DNA of 64,000 nucleotides from Symbiodinium microadriaticum (GCA_001939145.1 LSRX01001152.1:1-64000); one strand, 5' to 3'. Shown: positions 1 through 9,419, numbered from the stretch's first letter. The notes: generated by a model from the letters alone, not told the origin. Made by a program: numbers and translations.

Positions 1-365
1 AACCCTAAACCCTAGAGCCACCGGTTAGGGTTTAGGGGTGGGTGTCATATCTAGACTGTGAACGTAACTTTATTGTAAAATTACTCGATTCAGAGCTGCT
101 GAACCCTAAACCCTAATACCCTAAGCCCGCGAGCCCCTAAACCCTGGACCATCGAACCCCGACGCCAAGACCTGCTGCGGCAGGTCGGAGCGGTCTGCAT
201 TGGCGGCCAACGAGAAGAAGAGTTGCGAACCTGGTGACTTGGGGTGCCATAAGGGCTTCTGGGGTTTAGGGTTTGGGGTTTAGGGTTTTACAAGGCTTTC
301 GGGCGGTTAAACCTTAAACCCTTGTAGGGCTGAGGGTTTGCGGTTTGGGGTTTGGTGTCTCGGGT
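1..365. repeat. Degenerate telomeric/subtelomeric TTTAGGG repeats
   Basis: The window opens with AACCCTAAACCCTA. Further CCCTAAA units occur near 104-118 and 137-146, and TTTAGGG units near 28-35 and 262-287. The heptamer TTTAGGG is the plant-type telomere repeat also used by dinoflagellates. CCCTAAA on the plus strand at a left end is the orientation expected of a chromosome terminus. The units are interrupted and occur in both orientations, so this is subtelomeric or eroded sequence rather than an intact telomere array. Confidence 0.7.
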
Positions 366-443
366 TTGGGGTCGCCTGTTGCAGGGCCTCGAAGTTTCGA
401 AAAGACCTTGATTCTGGGGTCACTACTTATTTTGGCTTTTTGT

Positions 444-928
444 TCAAGGAAGGTGTAGGTGTGTGTGTGTGTGTGTTGAAGAATTTTTGACAGCGCCGCA
501 TAAACGGTAGCTGGGGTGCATTTCGTCGAACCACTGTGGCCCTACGTGCTCCAGGAACGCGAGATGTGAGGGCACGTCGAAGGTCCGCTCCAACTGCATC
601 AGCCTCCTGTACCTGAGAAGCCTCGGTGCCATGCCTGGTTATACATGCACTACCCAATGGTCAGCACATACCATCGATTCAATCGACCCCAATCCACTCT
701 AAACCGTCTTAAACTGTAATTTCCGTGGCTGGAGTGGCCGTTCTGATCGATCCAAGCCACATGCTGGACGAGAGCTCCAGTGCTGCTGAGACGTTTTGCT
801 GCACCAACGTCCTCGAGTTTTCTCCGGGATAGCAGCTCTCCAAGCAACATATTATCACCAGTGTGGAATGTCGGGATTCCTTCCGAAGAGGAGATTCTGC
901 GGAAACTTTTCATTATTCTCTCATGCAA
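444..928 (-). CDS. Possible exons of an unknown gene (subtelomeric)
   Basis: Two adjacent minus-strand open stretches (650-928 and about 470-640, in different frames) have protein-like composition, with phrases such as LERTFDVPSHLAFLEHV and VQHVAWIDQNGHSSHG. No domain is recognised. They could be consecutive exons or remnants. The 457-477 end runs into a (TG)n microsatellite that is unlikely to be coding. Start, stop and splice sites cannot be fixed. Confidence 0.25.
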
Positions 929-1200
929 GCTAGGCTCAAGGAGGACACAAGGCCAGTAGGCCAGTACACCACGTCGCCTCAGGAAGCGTCCGATACATCA
1001 ACCACTTAAGGTATGATACGGTAGTAGCTCGTATGGCTGAGGGGTGTAGGGTCGTGGCAACAGTTCGAGGACCCAAACCTCCTAGCACTCTGCGCATGTC
1101 GGGTTCCCGGGGGAGCTGCAGGATCTGCGTGGATGGGAGGGGTCTCCCACGCAGATAAGATAATAGACGGTTGGGGAAAGCACAGTTTGCAGTGGCCCCA

Positions 1201-1404
1201 TCAGGCTAGCACCTTCGCGTCTTGCGTCAGCTCGGTGGCCCTGGCCAGGGAGTAGGTGTCCTTCAAGACCAAGCGACATTCATCTATACCCAGTTTCCTC
1301 CTCCGCAAAAGGCTGTTTCCTACCTCAGAAACTGCACGGCTCAGCCCCCTTTGAAAAGAGGTAAAAAGGGGACCAGTAGGAGGTGGTACACTGGGGAACA
1401 CCAT
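1201..1404 (-). CDS. Possible terminal exon, unknown protein
   Basis: The minus-strand stretch ends in a stop at 1201 and encodes a mixed charged/hydrophobic sequence (for example LGIDECRLVLKDTYSLARA) that reads like real protein rather than repeat translation. No family is recognised. It may belong to the same minus-strand gene as the stretches at 2110-2310 and 444-928, but no continuous splice path could be established. Confidence 0.3.
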   Translation of the reverse strand: MVFPSVPPPTGPLFTSFQRGLSRAVSEVGNSLLRRRKLGIDECRLVLKDTYSLARATELTQDAKVLA

Positions 1405-2109
1405 GGCACGCCTAACTCAAGGGGCCCACCCCAGTCGCGCTCGTATGTCCAAGTCCATGACCCCTCCAGCCGATGACACGCATCAAACCCGAGAAGCGGA
1501 CGAAAATGACTAATCTAAACAGGGCTCAGGAACAGTGAGTTAGGGCATGCTTCTCGTGCAGTCGGGTTATGATATGGAAGTCGGAGCGAATCAACCCCAA
1601 GATGATGTGCCCCCAATCCCCCCAAACCATCAAGCCCGCCCCACTCGTCCTCCAGGAGGGCCAAGCGCCGGCCCTCCGGGACCTGCACAAGCATTTGTCA
1701 ACCATCTTTCTATGGGATCATCAAAGCCGGTGAAGGCCAAGTTGCCAAGTTACCAGAAATTCTCAACACTCGCACCACCTCTTGTCACTGGGGTAGCAGG
1801 ATCACCAACTCACAACAGCTCTGTGATTCCTCTCTGTAGATGGCACACACACAGAGAGACCATGCGGGGGAAAGAGAGAGAGGTGCTGCTGGGTGTGCTG
1901 CTGCCCCGCCCGCGCCCCGGGGGAAGAACCGCTCCCTCGAGCCTGCTTCAGGAAGTCTCGGAGGCCCGGGGCGTGGCCGGAAATCTCTGCCTCCTTCAGA
2001 GAAAAGTGTAGGGGAGTTCCTTCCAAAACTTTGATCTATTGCTCCCCTCTTTATGCCGGGATAGCAGTCAGGAGCAGAGGGCATTGCGTTTGATGTATGC
2101 TTGAAGGCA

Positions 2110-2310
2110 TCATAAGACAACGGTGCGCGCTCGAGGCCCTGCGTCCCTCCCTGCAAAACTTGTCCAAAGAGTCTGAGCATGACAATGTCTTGGACAAGGC
2201 AGCTCTGCATGAGCCCAGCGCTCAGCTCGCCCATCGTCATAGCCAGGGTTGGCATGGAAGTCAAATCGCTCATGGCTGCCGATTGAGGAAGTTTTACAAA
2301 CGTGGATCCC
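2110..2310 (-). CDS. Possible exon, unknown protein
   Basis: This open minus-strand stretch contains a methionine-rich, helical-looking segment (MSDLTSMPTLAMTMGELSAG, then a leucine-rich run). Below about 2100 the frame continues into proline/arginine-rich, low-complexity sequence, so the coding part probably stops there. Function unknown. Confidence 0.28.
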   Translation of the reverse strand, partial: GIHVCKTSSIGSHERFDFHANPGYDDGRAERWAHAELPCPRHCHAQTLWTSFAGRDAGPRARTVVL

Positions 2311-2379
2311 CCATGCCTTCACGCTCCATGCGGCTCCAAGCTTATGATTCTGGGTTTGTGGACGGCTCACGTCTTTAGG

Positions 2380-3224
2380 GTGTCCGCAAGGACAGCAAGG
2401 CCTGCAGAGGTTTTGAGTCAAAAGAAGCCAAAGATGCGGAAGCACCACAGTGGAATGGCTCTACCCTTCGATAGTTTGTTGCGATGCCCCTACATCCCTT
2501 AAGCACGAAAACCGCTGCAGCGAAGCTGTGGAGGCACTCGGAAAATCGAAAGCAAGAATCATTGCAATGGTTGATTAAAGATGATGAGTTATTCTCTGGT
2601 ATGATTAATGCTATTGTTAGTGATCAGTAAATAATATGATCAACATTGATCTACCGTGCTATTGTTTAACAGGAATAATGATTAACAATTAATAAAGATA
2701 AGATATTATGAATGAATTCGGTTGATACTTGTTAATGATGGCACCAGGAGGAACCAAGCACCTGCTAGGCTACTAGGCTTCATTGATGCCTTCATAGTTT
2801 CCTAGGTGGTCAGTGGAAGTCGAGACAATCCCGGCATGGTTCCCCACTGCACTGTTGTCAAGTTTGATGTCGAAGCAGTGGAATGAGAGCACAACATGTC
2901 AGGCAACCTAAATCTCTTGATAACCCATTTGTGCTCAAACATGCCTTGTTTGGTGTGAACAAATCGGTTGCCTGACCTTCACAATGATGCAAAGGCACTC
3001 CAAGCAAAGGTGTAGCAACTCCTAGAGCGTTGCCAAGAGAACCAATGAGGCCGAAGATCGCTCAAGCAAACATTCAAAAGACTTGACAATGCTATTGTCA
3101 TTGCAAAATCCCAAGGCTGATGGGAATCCACCCAGAATTCTGAAGGTTCAACTGTTCCAGCTTTATTCTTTTTCCCCTTCTCATCCAGAGCTGCAATCAA
3201 TGCGTCATTCACTGCAATCAGCTG
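2380..3224. other. Non-coding stretch with an AT-rich core
   Basis: No gene is supported here. About 2560-2740 is strikingly AT-rich compared with the surrounding, roughly balanced DNA, with repeated short words such as ATTAATG and GATCA. The minus-strand frame from 3368 down to 2979 is open but joins the tandem repeat described next. Confidence 0.5.
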
Positions 3225-3745
3225 CAATGAATGAACAATGAAGAGAAACTTCAGCTTTTCAATGTCTGGGAAACCATCAAGACTTGTGTCGGTGCTCTCC
3301 CCAGATTGAGTTGCAATGCAAAAGTCATTCTTCTGGAACTTGTTCCTTTGGTTCAGGCTTTGAAACACGCACCTTCCTGAATCTTGACAGACATGACGAC
3401 ATCAGCCGATGAATGAAGAATGCTGGGGAACTTTGCACCCAATACATCTTCAACTTTTTTATGTCTGGGAAACCATCAAGACTTGTGTCGGTTCTCTCCC
3501 CAGATTGAATTGCCATGCAAAAGTCATGCTTCTGGAACAAGGCTTTGAAACACGCACCTTCCTGAATCTTGACAGACATGAAGGCATCAGCCGATGAATG
3601 AAGAATGCTGGGAAACTTTGCGCCCAGTACATCTTCAACTTTTCATGTCTGGGAAACCATCAAGAATTGTGTCGGTTTTGAAACAAACACACACTTCTGA
3701 TCACACCTTCTTGAATTTTGACAGACATGACCACGTCTGCCGATA
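3225..3745 (-). repeat. Three tandem copies of a 184-199 bp unit
   Basis: The landmark TGTCTGGGAAACCATCAAGA starts at about 3263, 3462 and 3646, giving spacings of 199 and 184 bp. Each unit also carries a TGAATCTTGACAGACATGA-like block and a TCATTCTTCTGGAAC-like block; the third copy is shorter and more diverged. In the minus strand the first two copies stay open over most of their length and encode related peptides (TDTSLDGFPDI is shared). They lie immediately 3' of the crystal-toxin-like gene on the same strand, so duplicated exons or a transcribed 3' repeat are both possible. Confidence 0.75.
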
Positions 3746-3774
3746 GCTGCTTGCACTGCAGCCAAGCACTGCGC

Positions 3775-5526
3775 TCACTCATGTTTTTTCAACTCGGGGT
3801 CAGGATCGAACTGAAAGCGGAATTGGAGAGTGTCTCCGGATCTTCCAAAGTTCCCTGATCTTTTATACGGTCGATCAAACTTGTAAAGACCGCACAAGCC
3901 TGCCCCGGTGGAAAAGAATGCTTCCTCTGAGCCATCTCCCTTGAACTCCATCTTCGAACCTTTTTCATTCAAGACAGTGAAGCGAGCCATCCAATCACCG
4001 GCATAGCCAATGTCAAGTCCGCAGGGGTTCTCAGGGAGGTCTACAGCTGGTTGTTCTCCTCCTCCACCACCTCCATGGTCACTTTTGGGAAGTTCGAAGG
4101 TGCCTTTCTGTGCTATGAAGGTCAACTGATCGATGGCATCTCCTTTCCGCCATGCCATTTCGTGCACGTTGCCACGATGCTCCACAGGTGTGTCGGCGAG
4201 ACTCCATGACACCATGGTGTGAAATTTCATTTCCATGCCAGTACCCGCTAGCCAAGCAGACACCCCTGGTCCCTGAATGAATTCAGGAAGAGGGTCGCTG
4301 TTCAGCCTTTTGTTCTCCTGGCCTGGAATTAACTTAGCCATGTAAGGAAAACTGTGGATCATTGGAACAAACTCTCGAATGAACACTTCGTCCATGCGGA
4401 AATTCAGAAAACGTTCAGTCCAGTCTTCGCTCAGGAGGTCCTTTGGCCATCCATTATTTGTCGTCTGTTCTGTTTTATATCTACGTTCAAAGCCTGTGAA
4501 CTCGTCCTTCAATGTCCTTGTAACTTGGCGGTAGATTTTCGGCCATTCTCCACTTGTCTCATACGATTCCTCCACTTTCAAGTAGCCTCCTCGCCACTTC
4601 TTCCAGCTCTCCATCATATCCTTCGCGGCTTTTTGTAAATTTTGGAACTCCTTCTTCATTTGTTTGAGCGTCTTCTGGGAACCGAGTGAACCACCAAGCA
4701 AGCTGCTATTCACCTCTATGATTGCCAGCTCTTTGCTCTTCCAAGGGTTCTCTTCCACCCTCCTCAAATTGTAGAGATCATGCCATAGGCTCATGATTGC
4801 CCAACTGATGGCCACAAACTCAGGCACCAGCACTGCTCTATGATGGCTGTTTGTGATGTAATCCACAATAGACCAAGCCGTGCCCTTGGCTGCGGTGTGT
4901 CTGACGATGCACTCGGAAAAGTCTTTGGCTGGAAATACAGGATCCTTTTGTCTCCAGCCGCGCGATGCTTCCTCTTCCGCTTCTTTGATCTTGATCTTCA
5001 AAGTGTCGATGGCCTCCATGAGATCTTTGGTCTGCCTCTCCAATGTGCACATACTAGCCGCAATGGTGTCTTTGATGAGCTGTTCAATCTCAACCTTGAC
5101 ATATTCCTGTGTCCATTCCATCATCGCCCTCATCATGGCCTTTTCCTTCGAGAATCTCGGTGGGAAAAGTGCCTTGAAGACGCCGGCCAACACTTCTCCT
5201 AAGACATCCGCAAACAAGTGCTTGATGACAATCGCTCCCATTTGCTTCAGGAGACTTAGAGATGCCTGCTCGGCCCACGACTCGGCCCACCGGTCCACCG
5301 CATCCTTTCCGGAGCTCAGTGGAGCCAATCTCACTTGACCTGGCAGCTGTGTCGCCATGCACGAGGCTGACAACGGGGGTGGAGTGACGGCGACTTCCGT
5401 GGCCACGGCAGCGGCGCCGATTTTCCGCTGCGCCAAGAGACAGGCGGTGTCCGTCTCATTGGCCCGGTCGGCTTGGCAAAGGCCAAAGAAAATCACGAAA
5501 GTCCACAGTCTCGACATGCTTGACAT
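3775..5526 (-). CDS. Secreted delta-endotoxin (Cry)-like protein
   Basis: A single open frame reaches up to 5643 (622 codons). I prefer a start at 5526 or 5517 because the following residues (SRLWTFVIFFGLCQADRANE) look like a classic signal peptide; the codons upstream do not. After about 60 residues of low-complexity linker comes a helix-rich region (about 115-350 in the long frame): a hydrophobic helix ending in FKALFPP, an amphipathic helix with VKVEIEQLIKDTI, a coiled-coil-like stretch with KIKIKEAEEEA, and VLVPEFVAISWAIMSLWHDL. This pattern resembles the pore-forming N-terminal domain of pesticidal crystal proteins. The C-terminal third contains a glycine loop (HGGGGGGEQ) flanked by strands such as DAIDQLTFIAQKGT, suggesting a jacalin-like beta-prism. 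Overall size matches three-domain Cry proteins. The inferred role is a secreted membrane-active protein for defence or feeding; toxicity is not shown. The frame is intact and intronless. Family assignment is from pattern only. Confidence 0.5.
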   Translation of the reverse strand: MSSMSRLWTFVIFFGLCQADRANETDTACLLAQRKIGAAAVATEVAVTPPPLSASCMATQLPGQVRLAPLSSGKDAVDRWAESWAEQASLSLLKQMGAIVIKHLFADVLGEVLAGVFKALFPPRFSKEKAMMRAMMEWTQEYVKVEIEQLIKDTIAASMCTLERQTKDLMEAIDTLKIKIKEAEEEASRGWRQKDPVFPAKDFSECIVRHTAAKGTAWSIVDYITNSHHRAVLVPEFVAISWAIMSLWHDLYNLRRVEENPWKSKELAIIEVNSSLLGGSLGSQKTLKQMKKEFQNLQKAAKDMMESWKKWRGGYLKVEESYETSGEWPKIYRQVTRTLKDEFTGFERRYKTEQTTNNGWPKDLLSEDWTERFLNFRMDEVFIREFVPMIHSFPYMAKLIPGQENKRLNSDPLPEFIQGPGVSAWLAGTGMEMKFHTMVSWSLADTPVEHRGNVHEMAWRKGDAIDQLTFIAQKGTFELPKSDHGGGGGGEQPAVDLPENPCGLDIGYAGDWMARFTVLNEKGSKMEFKGDGSEEAFFSTGAGLCGLYKFDRPYKRSGNFGRSGDTLQFRFQFDPDPELKKHE

Positions 5527-5989
5527 GCACATGACAGGTAGAAACCACAGACTAAGAATGCCCGAGACTTGAAATTGCCTGAGCCAATTGTCACCTTTGT
5601 TAACATCGCGCAAAAGCACTGTCTGCATCCATTTGTATTGCAATGCCTGCAGAGAACAACTGAAGATTTCAAGTTTGAGCTTGCAACACCAGGCTGAGTT
5701 GATGGCAGTAGAATCAAACTCTATGGAAACATGTTCACTAGAATTTTTTATCCAACATTGTGCCAGTTGTGCCCCAATCTATGTCGCGGCCTCATCTGCA
5801 TCCTGTTGGTAGCAACCACAAAGGGTGATGTCCAACCAAGCCGCAAAGGCCGCAGCTGAAGAATCTGGGAATCTGGGAGTTAAGAACCGTAAATCCTGAA
5901 TCCCCTGGTTTGGGGCCTACGGGTTGCTGCGCTTCGCGGCCCTCTTTTCCCGAAAACGTCACGAAGGGTTCTTCCCTGCGAAGCCCTTT
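5527..5989. other. Upstream region of the Cry-like gene
   Basis: No second gene is seen. The minus-strand frame of the Cry-like gene remains open to 5643, so part of this could be an alternative N-terminus. Nothing resembling a dinoflagellate spliced-leader relic or a core promoter was recognised. Confidence 0.4.
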
Positions 5990-6320
5990 AGAGAACTACA
6001 TAGGATCAAGTACACAGAGTCAGCATACGCATAGTACACAGAGTATAGTACACAGAGTGAAGTACATCAGAGTGAAGTACATCGAGTGAAGTGCATCGAG
6101 TCAAGTGCATGGTACACAGAGTGAAGTACATCAGAGTGAAGTACATCGAGTGAAGTGCATCGCGCCGAGTCCATAGTACACAGAAGTGAAGTACATCGAG
6201 TGAGTGAAGAACATCCAGTGAAGTGCATCGAGTCAAGCAGACAAAGTCAATTACATCGAGTCAACGACTTTATCTACATCTCGGTATCTATCTTTCTTTC
6301 TAAAGCCGGAGCCAACACCG
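5990..6320. repeat. Short-period array, GTACACAGAGTGAAGTACATC-type, copy 1
   Basis: The sequence is built from interleaved words CAGAGTGAAGTACAT, CGAGTGAAGTGCAT and CATAGTACACAGAG at roughly 16-30 bp spacing from about 6000 to 6260. It is followed by a unique block ending in CTTTCTAAAGCCGGAGCCA. The whole block recurs at 7841-8050, including the leading TTAGAGAACT(A/G)CATAGGATCAAG. Open frames across it are by-products of the repeat. Confidence 0.75.
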
Positions 6321-6334
6321 ATGCCATCGATCGG

Positions 6335-6735
6335 GAATGCAACCCTTTGCGTGGATTGGCGTGGTCGAGCGCGCGAACGCGAGGTAAAGTTGCAACTCTT
6401 AAGCGTGACGCGCAACCCTTTGCGTGGATTCGCGTGGTCGAGCGTGCGAACGCGAGGTTGCAACTTTCAGGGTTCCCGCAAGGTTCCCGCGCAACCCTTT
6501 GTGTGGATTGGCGTGGTCGAGCGCGCGAACGCGAGGTAAAGTTGCTACTTTGTTCCTGCGCAACCCTTTGCGGGGATTGGCGTGGTCGAGTGTCCGAACG
6601 CGAGGTAAAGTTGCTACTTTTCGGGTTCCCGCCGGGTTCCCGCGCAATTCTTTGCGGGGATTGGCGTGGCCGAGTGTACGAACGCGAGGTAAAGTTGCTA
6701 CTTTTAGGGTTCCCGCGGAACCTAGTACGTCTGTA
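6335..6735. repeat. GC-rich tandem repeat of about 70-80 bp, five units
   Basis: Units begin with GCAACCCTTTGCG(T/G)GGATTGGCGTGG, continue with CGAGCGCGCGAACGCGAGG, and end with TAAAGTTGCTACTTT plus a GGTTCCCGC run. Unit starts are near 6340, 6410, 6493, 6561 and 6642. A further single unit occurs at about 8098-8136 in the second copy of the complex. Several frames stay open through the units on both strands because each unit lacks stops, so long ORFs here are not evidence of genes. Confidence 0.75.
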
Positions 6736-6769
6736 GGAAGCCATCGAGAGAAGTACATGGATGATAATG

Positions 6770-7215
6770 GATGATAAACATAGAGTCATAGAGTCACGAT
6801 AAGCATAGAGTCCAGTACATGTACTGTATAGTAAATCGTCACTTCGTGCGGCTGACAAGCACAGAGTGAAGTGACGATAAACATAGAGTGGAGATCCACG
6901 TAGAGTCCACAGAGTCAAGTACATGGAGTCAAGTGCGATGAACATCTGATGATGATGAAATTCTACGACTCTATGACTACTTGACTCTCTATGACTCAAT
7001 GTATGCTTCACTCTAGGACTCTATGCATCACTCTAGACTTATGAAACTTTCTGACTCTATGACTACTTGACTTTATATGACTCAATGTATGCTTCGCTCT
7101 AGGACTGTGTATGACTGTATGCATCACTCCAGGACTTTAGACTGATCAGACTGATCATAGACTGCATGACTCTGTGACTCTATGTATAGTGAACTCGATA
7201 CTGTATGACTCTAGG
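6770..7215. repeat. Inverted arrangement of CATAGAGTC / GACTCTATG words
   Basis: From about 6776 to 6930 the word CATAGAGT(C) recurs on the plus strand. From about 6963 to 7210 its reverse complement GACTCTATG recurs (near 6968, 7017, 7050 and 7175) with TGACTACTTGACT spacers. The two halves could pair as a long imperfect fold-back centred near 6945. Confidence 0.6.
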
Positions 7216-7257
7216 TCCTTCACTGATCACTGTCAAACCTACGTTTGAGTCTGTCTA

Positions 7258-7711
7258 TCTGACGCTGTCTTGCGAAAGGTGCGCTTGGACTGGGCGCGGG
7301 AAAGGCTTCTTCCTGCAAGCTTCTGCTCGATGACCAAGATTGTTTCTGCAGCCACGTTGATCAAGTCCGCGGCTGGTCGTGTTCCACACGTGACCCGCGG
7401 GCTTTGCTCGAACGGAGAGAACAGGAGTGCGAGGAGCTTGTGACGCAGACTGTTGTGACGCTGCGAAAGGTGTGCTCCAGTTGGGCACACGGGGAAAGTC
7501 TCTTCCTGCAAGCTCGTGCTCGATGACACGGCATGCAGGCTTGGATTCTCTTTGCCGCTTGCAGTTCTTGTTTGTTTTGCTTCGCGGTTTGTGCTCCAAG
7601 TCTCTGTCTTGCGCAGATGCAGCGCACGCATGACCCGCAGGCTTTGCTCGAATGGGGAAAACACGTTGCAACAAGCATTTCACAACTTAGAACGGTTGTT
7701 TACCTGCCTCG
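7258..7711. repeat. Imperfect direct duplication of about 190 bp
   Basis: The block starting CTTGCGAAAGGTGCGCTTGG (about 7268) and running through TTCCTGCAAGCTTCTGCTCGATGAC and GGCTTTGCTCGAACGG recurs at about 7460-7660 with substitutions (CTGCGAAAGGTGTGCTCCAG, TTCCTGCAAGCTCGTGCTCG, GGCTTTGCTCGAATGG). No protein family is recognised in any frame. The segment 7671-7711 is repeated again at 7750-7791 beside an N. Confidence 0.6.
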
Positions 7712-7791
7712 ACGCTATCTTACGAAAGGGCGAGTGCGGCGAGTGTGGAACAAGCATTTCACAACTTAGAACCTGTTGTTTACCTGCCTCG

Positions 7792-7792
7792 N
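7792..7792. other. Assembly gap (single N) flanked by a duplicate
   Basis: The N at 7792 directly follows a second copy (7750-7791) of the 41 bp segment at 7671-7711. A duplicate ending exactly at a gap is typical of an unresolved contig overlap rather than real tandem DNA. Confidence 0.7.
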
Positions 7793-7796
7793 GCAT

Positions 7797-8136
7797 ACAA
7801 CGCATAGTACACTGAGTGAAGTACATCAGAGTGACCTACATTTAGAGAACTGCATAGGATCAAGTACACAGAGTCAGCATACAGAGCATAGTACACAGAG
7901 TGAAGTACATCAGAGTGAAGTACATCGAGTGAAGTGCATAGTACACACGAATGAAGTACATCGAGTTGAGTAGACAGAGTCAATTCCATCGAGTCAACGA
8001 CTCTATCTACATCTCGGTATCTATCTTGCTTTCTAAAGCCGGAGCCAGCGCCGTGGTCGAGCGAGCGAACGCAAGGTAAAGTTGCTACTTTTCGGTTCCC
8101 GCAGGGTTCCCGCGCAACCCTTTGCGGGGATTGGCG
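7797..8136. repeat. Second copy of the 5990-6500 repeat complex
   Basis: This repeats, in the same order and orientation, the GTACACAGAGTGAAG array, the CGGTATCTATCTT(G/T)CTTTCTAAAGCCGGAGCCA block and one GC-rich CAACCCTTTGCGGGGATTGGCG unit. It is shorter than the first copy (one GC-rich unit instead of five), so it is a diverged paralogue and not simply an assembly echo. Confidence 0.7.
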
Positions 8137-8618
8137 ATGTGAAGCAGTTGCATGGGGTCGCTGGCGCTGCGAGCGTGCAGCGGCAGTCAGCCGGGCGCCA
8201 GCTTTCCAAGGAGGAGTTGCTGCGGCGCATTGCCCCGAGGTCGTGGGGGACCGATGCCATGGATGATGTTTCGTGCCCCGGTAGAGGTAGTGCTTTCTTG
8301 TCGAGTTTCTGTCAGCGAAGCCGCGGTGTCCGGGCAACGTCTGAATGTCTTGCGAGAGGGCTTCGACGAGCACGGCGAAGGCTGGCTCCGCGGCGAGCTT
8401 GCGAAGCACAATACGTCAAGCACTTGCATGGGGTCGCTGCCGCTGCGGGCGTGCAGCGGAACGCAGACGGGCGCCAGCTTTCCAAGGAGGAGTTGCTGGA
8501 AGCTCTGTTGCGGTGCATTGGTGCAGTCACCGAAGGGCAAGGCAAACACGAAGACCATGTTGCACAAGCCCTGAAGTTTCGGATGGGTTCTCGGCTTAGC
8601 CGCAGCCATCCAGCATGA
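8136..8618 (+). CDS. ORF with an internal duplicated motif (GRQLSKEELL), unknown
   Basis: A plus-strand frame open from 8082 to 8618 contains two copies of a related segment. The first, about 8136-8230, includes LHGVAGAASVQRQ and GRQLSKEELL. The second, about 8424-8520, includes LHGVAAAAGVQRN and GRQLSKEELLEALL. The DNA repeat is about 288 bp apart and most substitutions keep the amino-acid pattern, hinting at past selection on protein. The motif looks like a short helix-loop-helix unit similar to repeat peptides seen in dinoflagellate accessory proteins. The 5' part of the frame is repeat DNA, so the true start is unknown. It may be a fragment of a mobile element. Confidence 0.35.
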   Translation, partial: DVKQLHGVAGAASVQRQSAGRQLSKEELLRRIAPRSWGTDAMDDVSCPGRGSAFLSSFCQRSRGVRATSECLARGLRRARRRLAPRRACEAQYVKHLHGVAAAAGVQRNADGRQLSKEELLEALLRCIGAVTEGQGKHEDHVAQALKFRMGSRLSRSHPA

Positions 8619-8619
8619 G

Positions 8620-9419
8620 TTGTCCTCATGAGGGCCACCAGCTGTCAAGAAGACCCAGGTGCACCCTGCCCCCTTCGCAGGTACGTTTTCACGCCCTGTC
8701 ACTGGTAGTCTTCGTTGGCTGAGGTACCAGTGACGGGCCCTCAGCCCCTTGCGAGTTTGTTAGCAAACCAGCGTGCGCCGCAAATAATGAAGAGAAGCCC
8801 CTTGCATGCAGGGTTGTCACACACACACACACACACGCCCACCTCTGCAGTCGATTCGATCCCCCACGATGCCTCCCTACGACAAGTGGAATCGCTAGTG
8901 GACGTGCGAGCCTGCGCATTCAGCTGACGAGACTTGGCGTTGGTGTTTGGCTCAGGGTTGTCCTGCCGCTGCCTGGGCTGAGGATGACCTTCATGGCTGG
9001 GCTCCCAGCCAATTGTCGCGCCTTTTGAACAAGAGCGGAGCCACGCTGCTGAGCAGAATGAAAACAAGGCAGACTCAGCTTTGCGCCAGCTCTTTAAGCG
9101 GTTTCGTGCAGCACATCTGCTAGTGTATTTCTAGTCAAGACTGTGCGGTCACGTAGCCCCTAGCCGCGTGGTCTCACGACATACAACACGAAGTAGGAGC
9201 TTCAACATTTTGTGAAGCTCTTTCAAGAATCCAGGTATAGTGTGCACATGCTGATGTGGTCAAAAGTAGCTATGCAGACATGGAGCTATCCGACTGTTGC
9301 ACGCTGAGGGGAGGGGAGCGATGTCGCTCGAAACGGACGATCGCGGCTTTGCATCATGATCTGATTTGGGATTGTTTCTCACCTTGCTTGGGTTGGCGGC
9401 TAAACGACCAAATCTCGAA
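8620..9419. other. No gene recognised
   Basis: The interval contains a short (CA)n run at about 8818-8837 and otherwise unremarkable sequence. The short open frames here overlap each other on both strands and show no family motif. Confidence 0.45.

Noticed and set aside
930..960. Spliced-leader relic (GGCTCAAG at about 940)
   Set aside because: Only eight of the 22 bases of the dinoflagellate spliced leader match, and there is no upstream continuation.
6155..7011. Long frames of 190-245 codons on both strands
   Set aside because: The GC-rich 75-bp units happen to lack stops in several frames; the same peptide block recurs in different frames, showing repeat origin.
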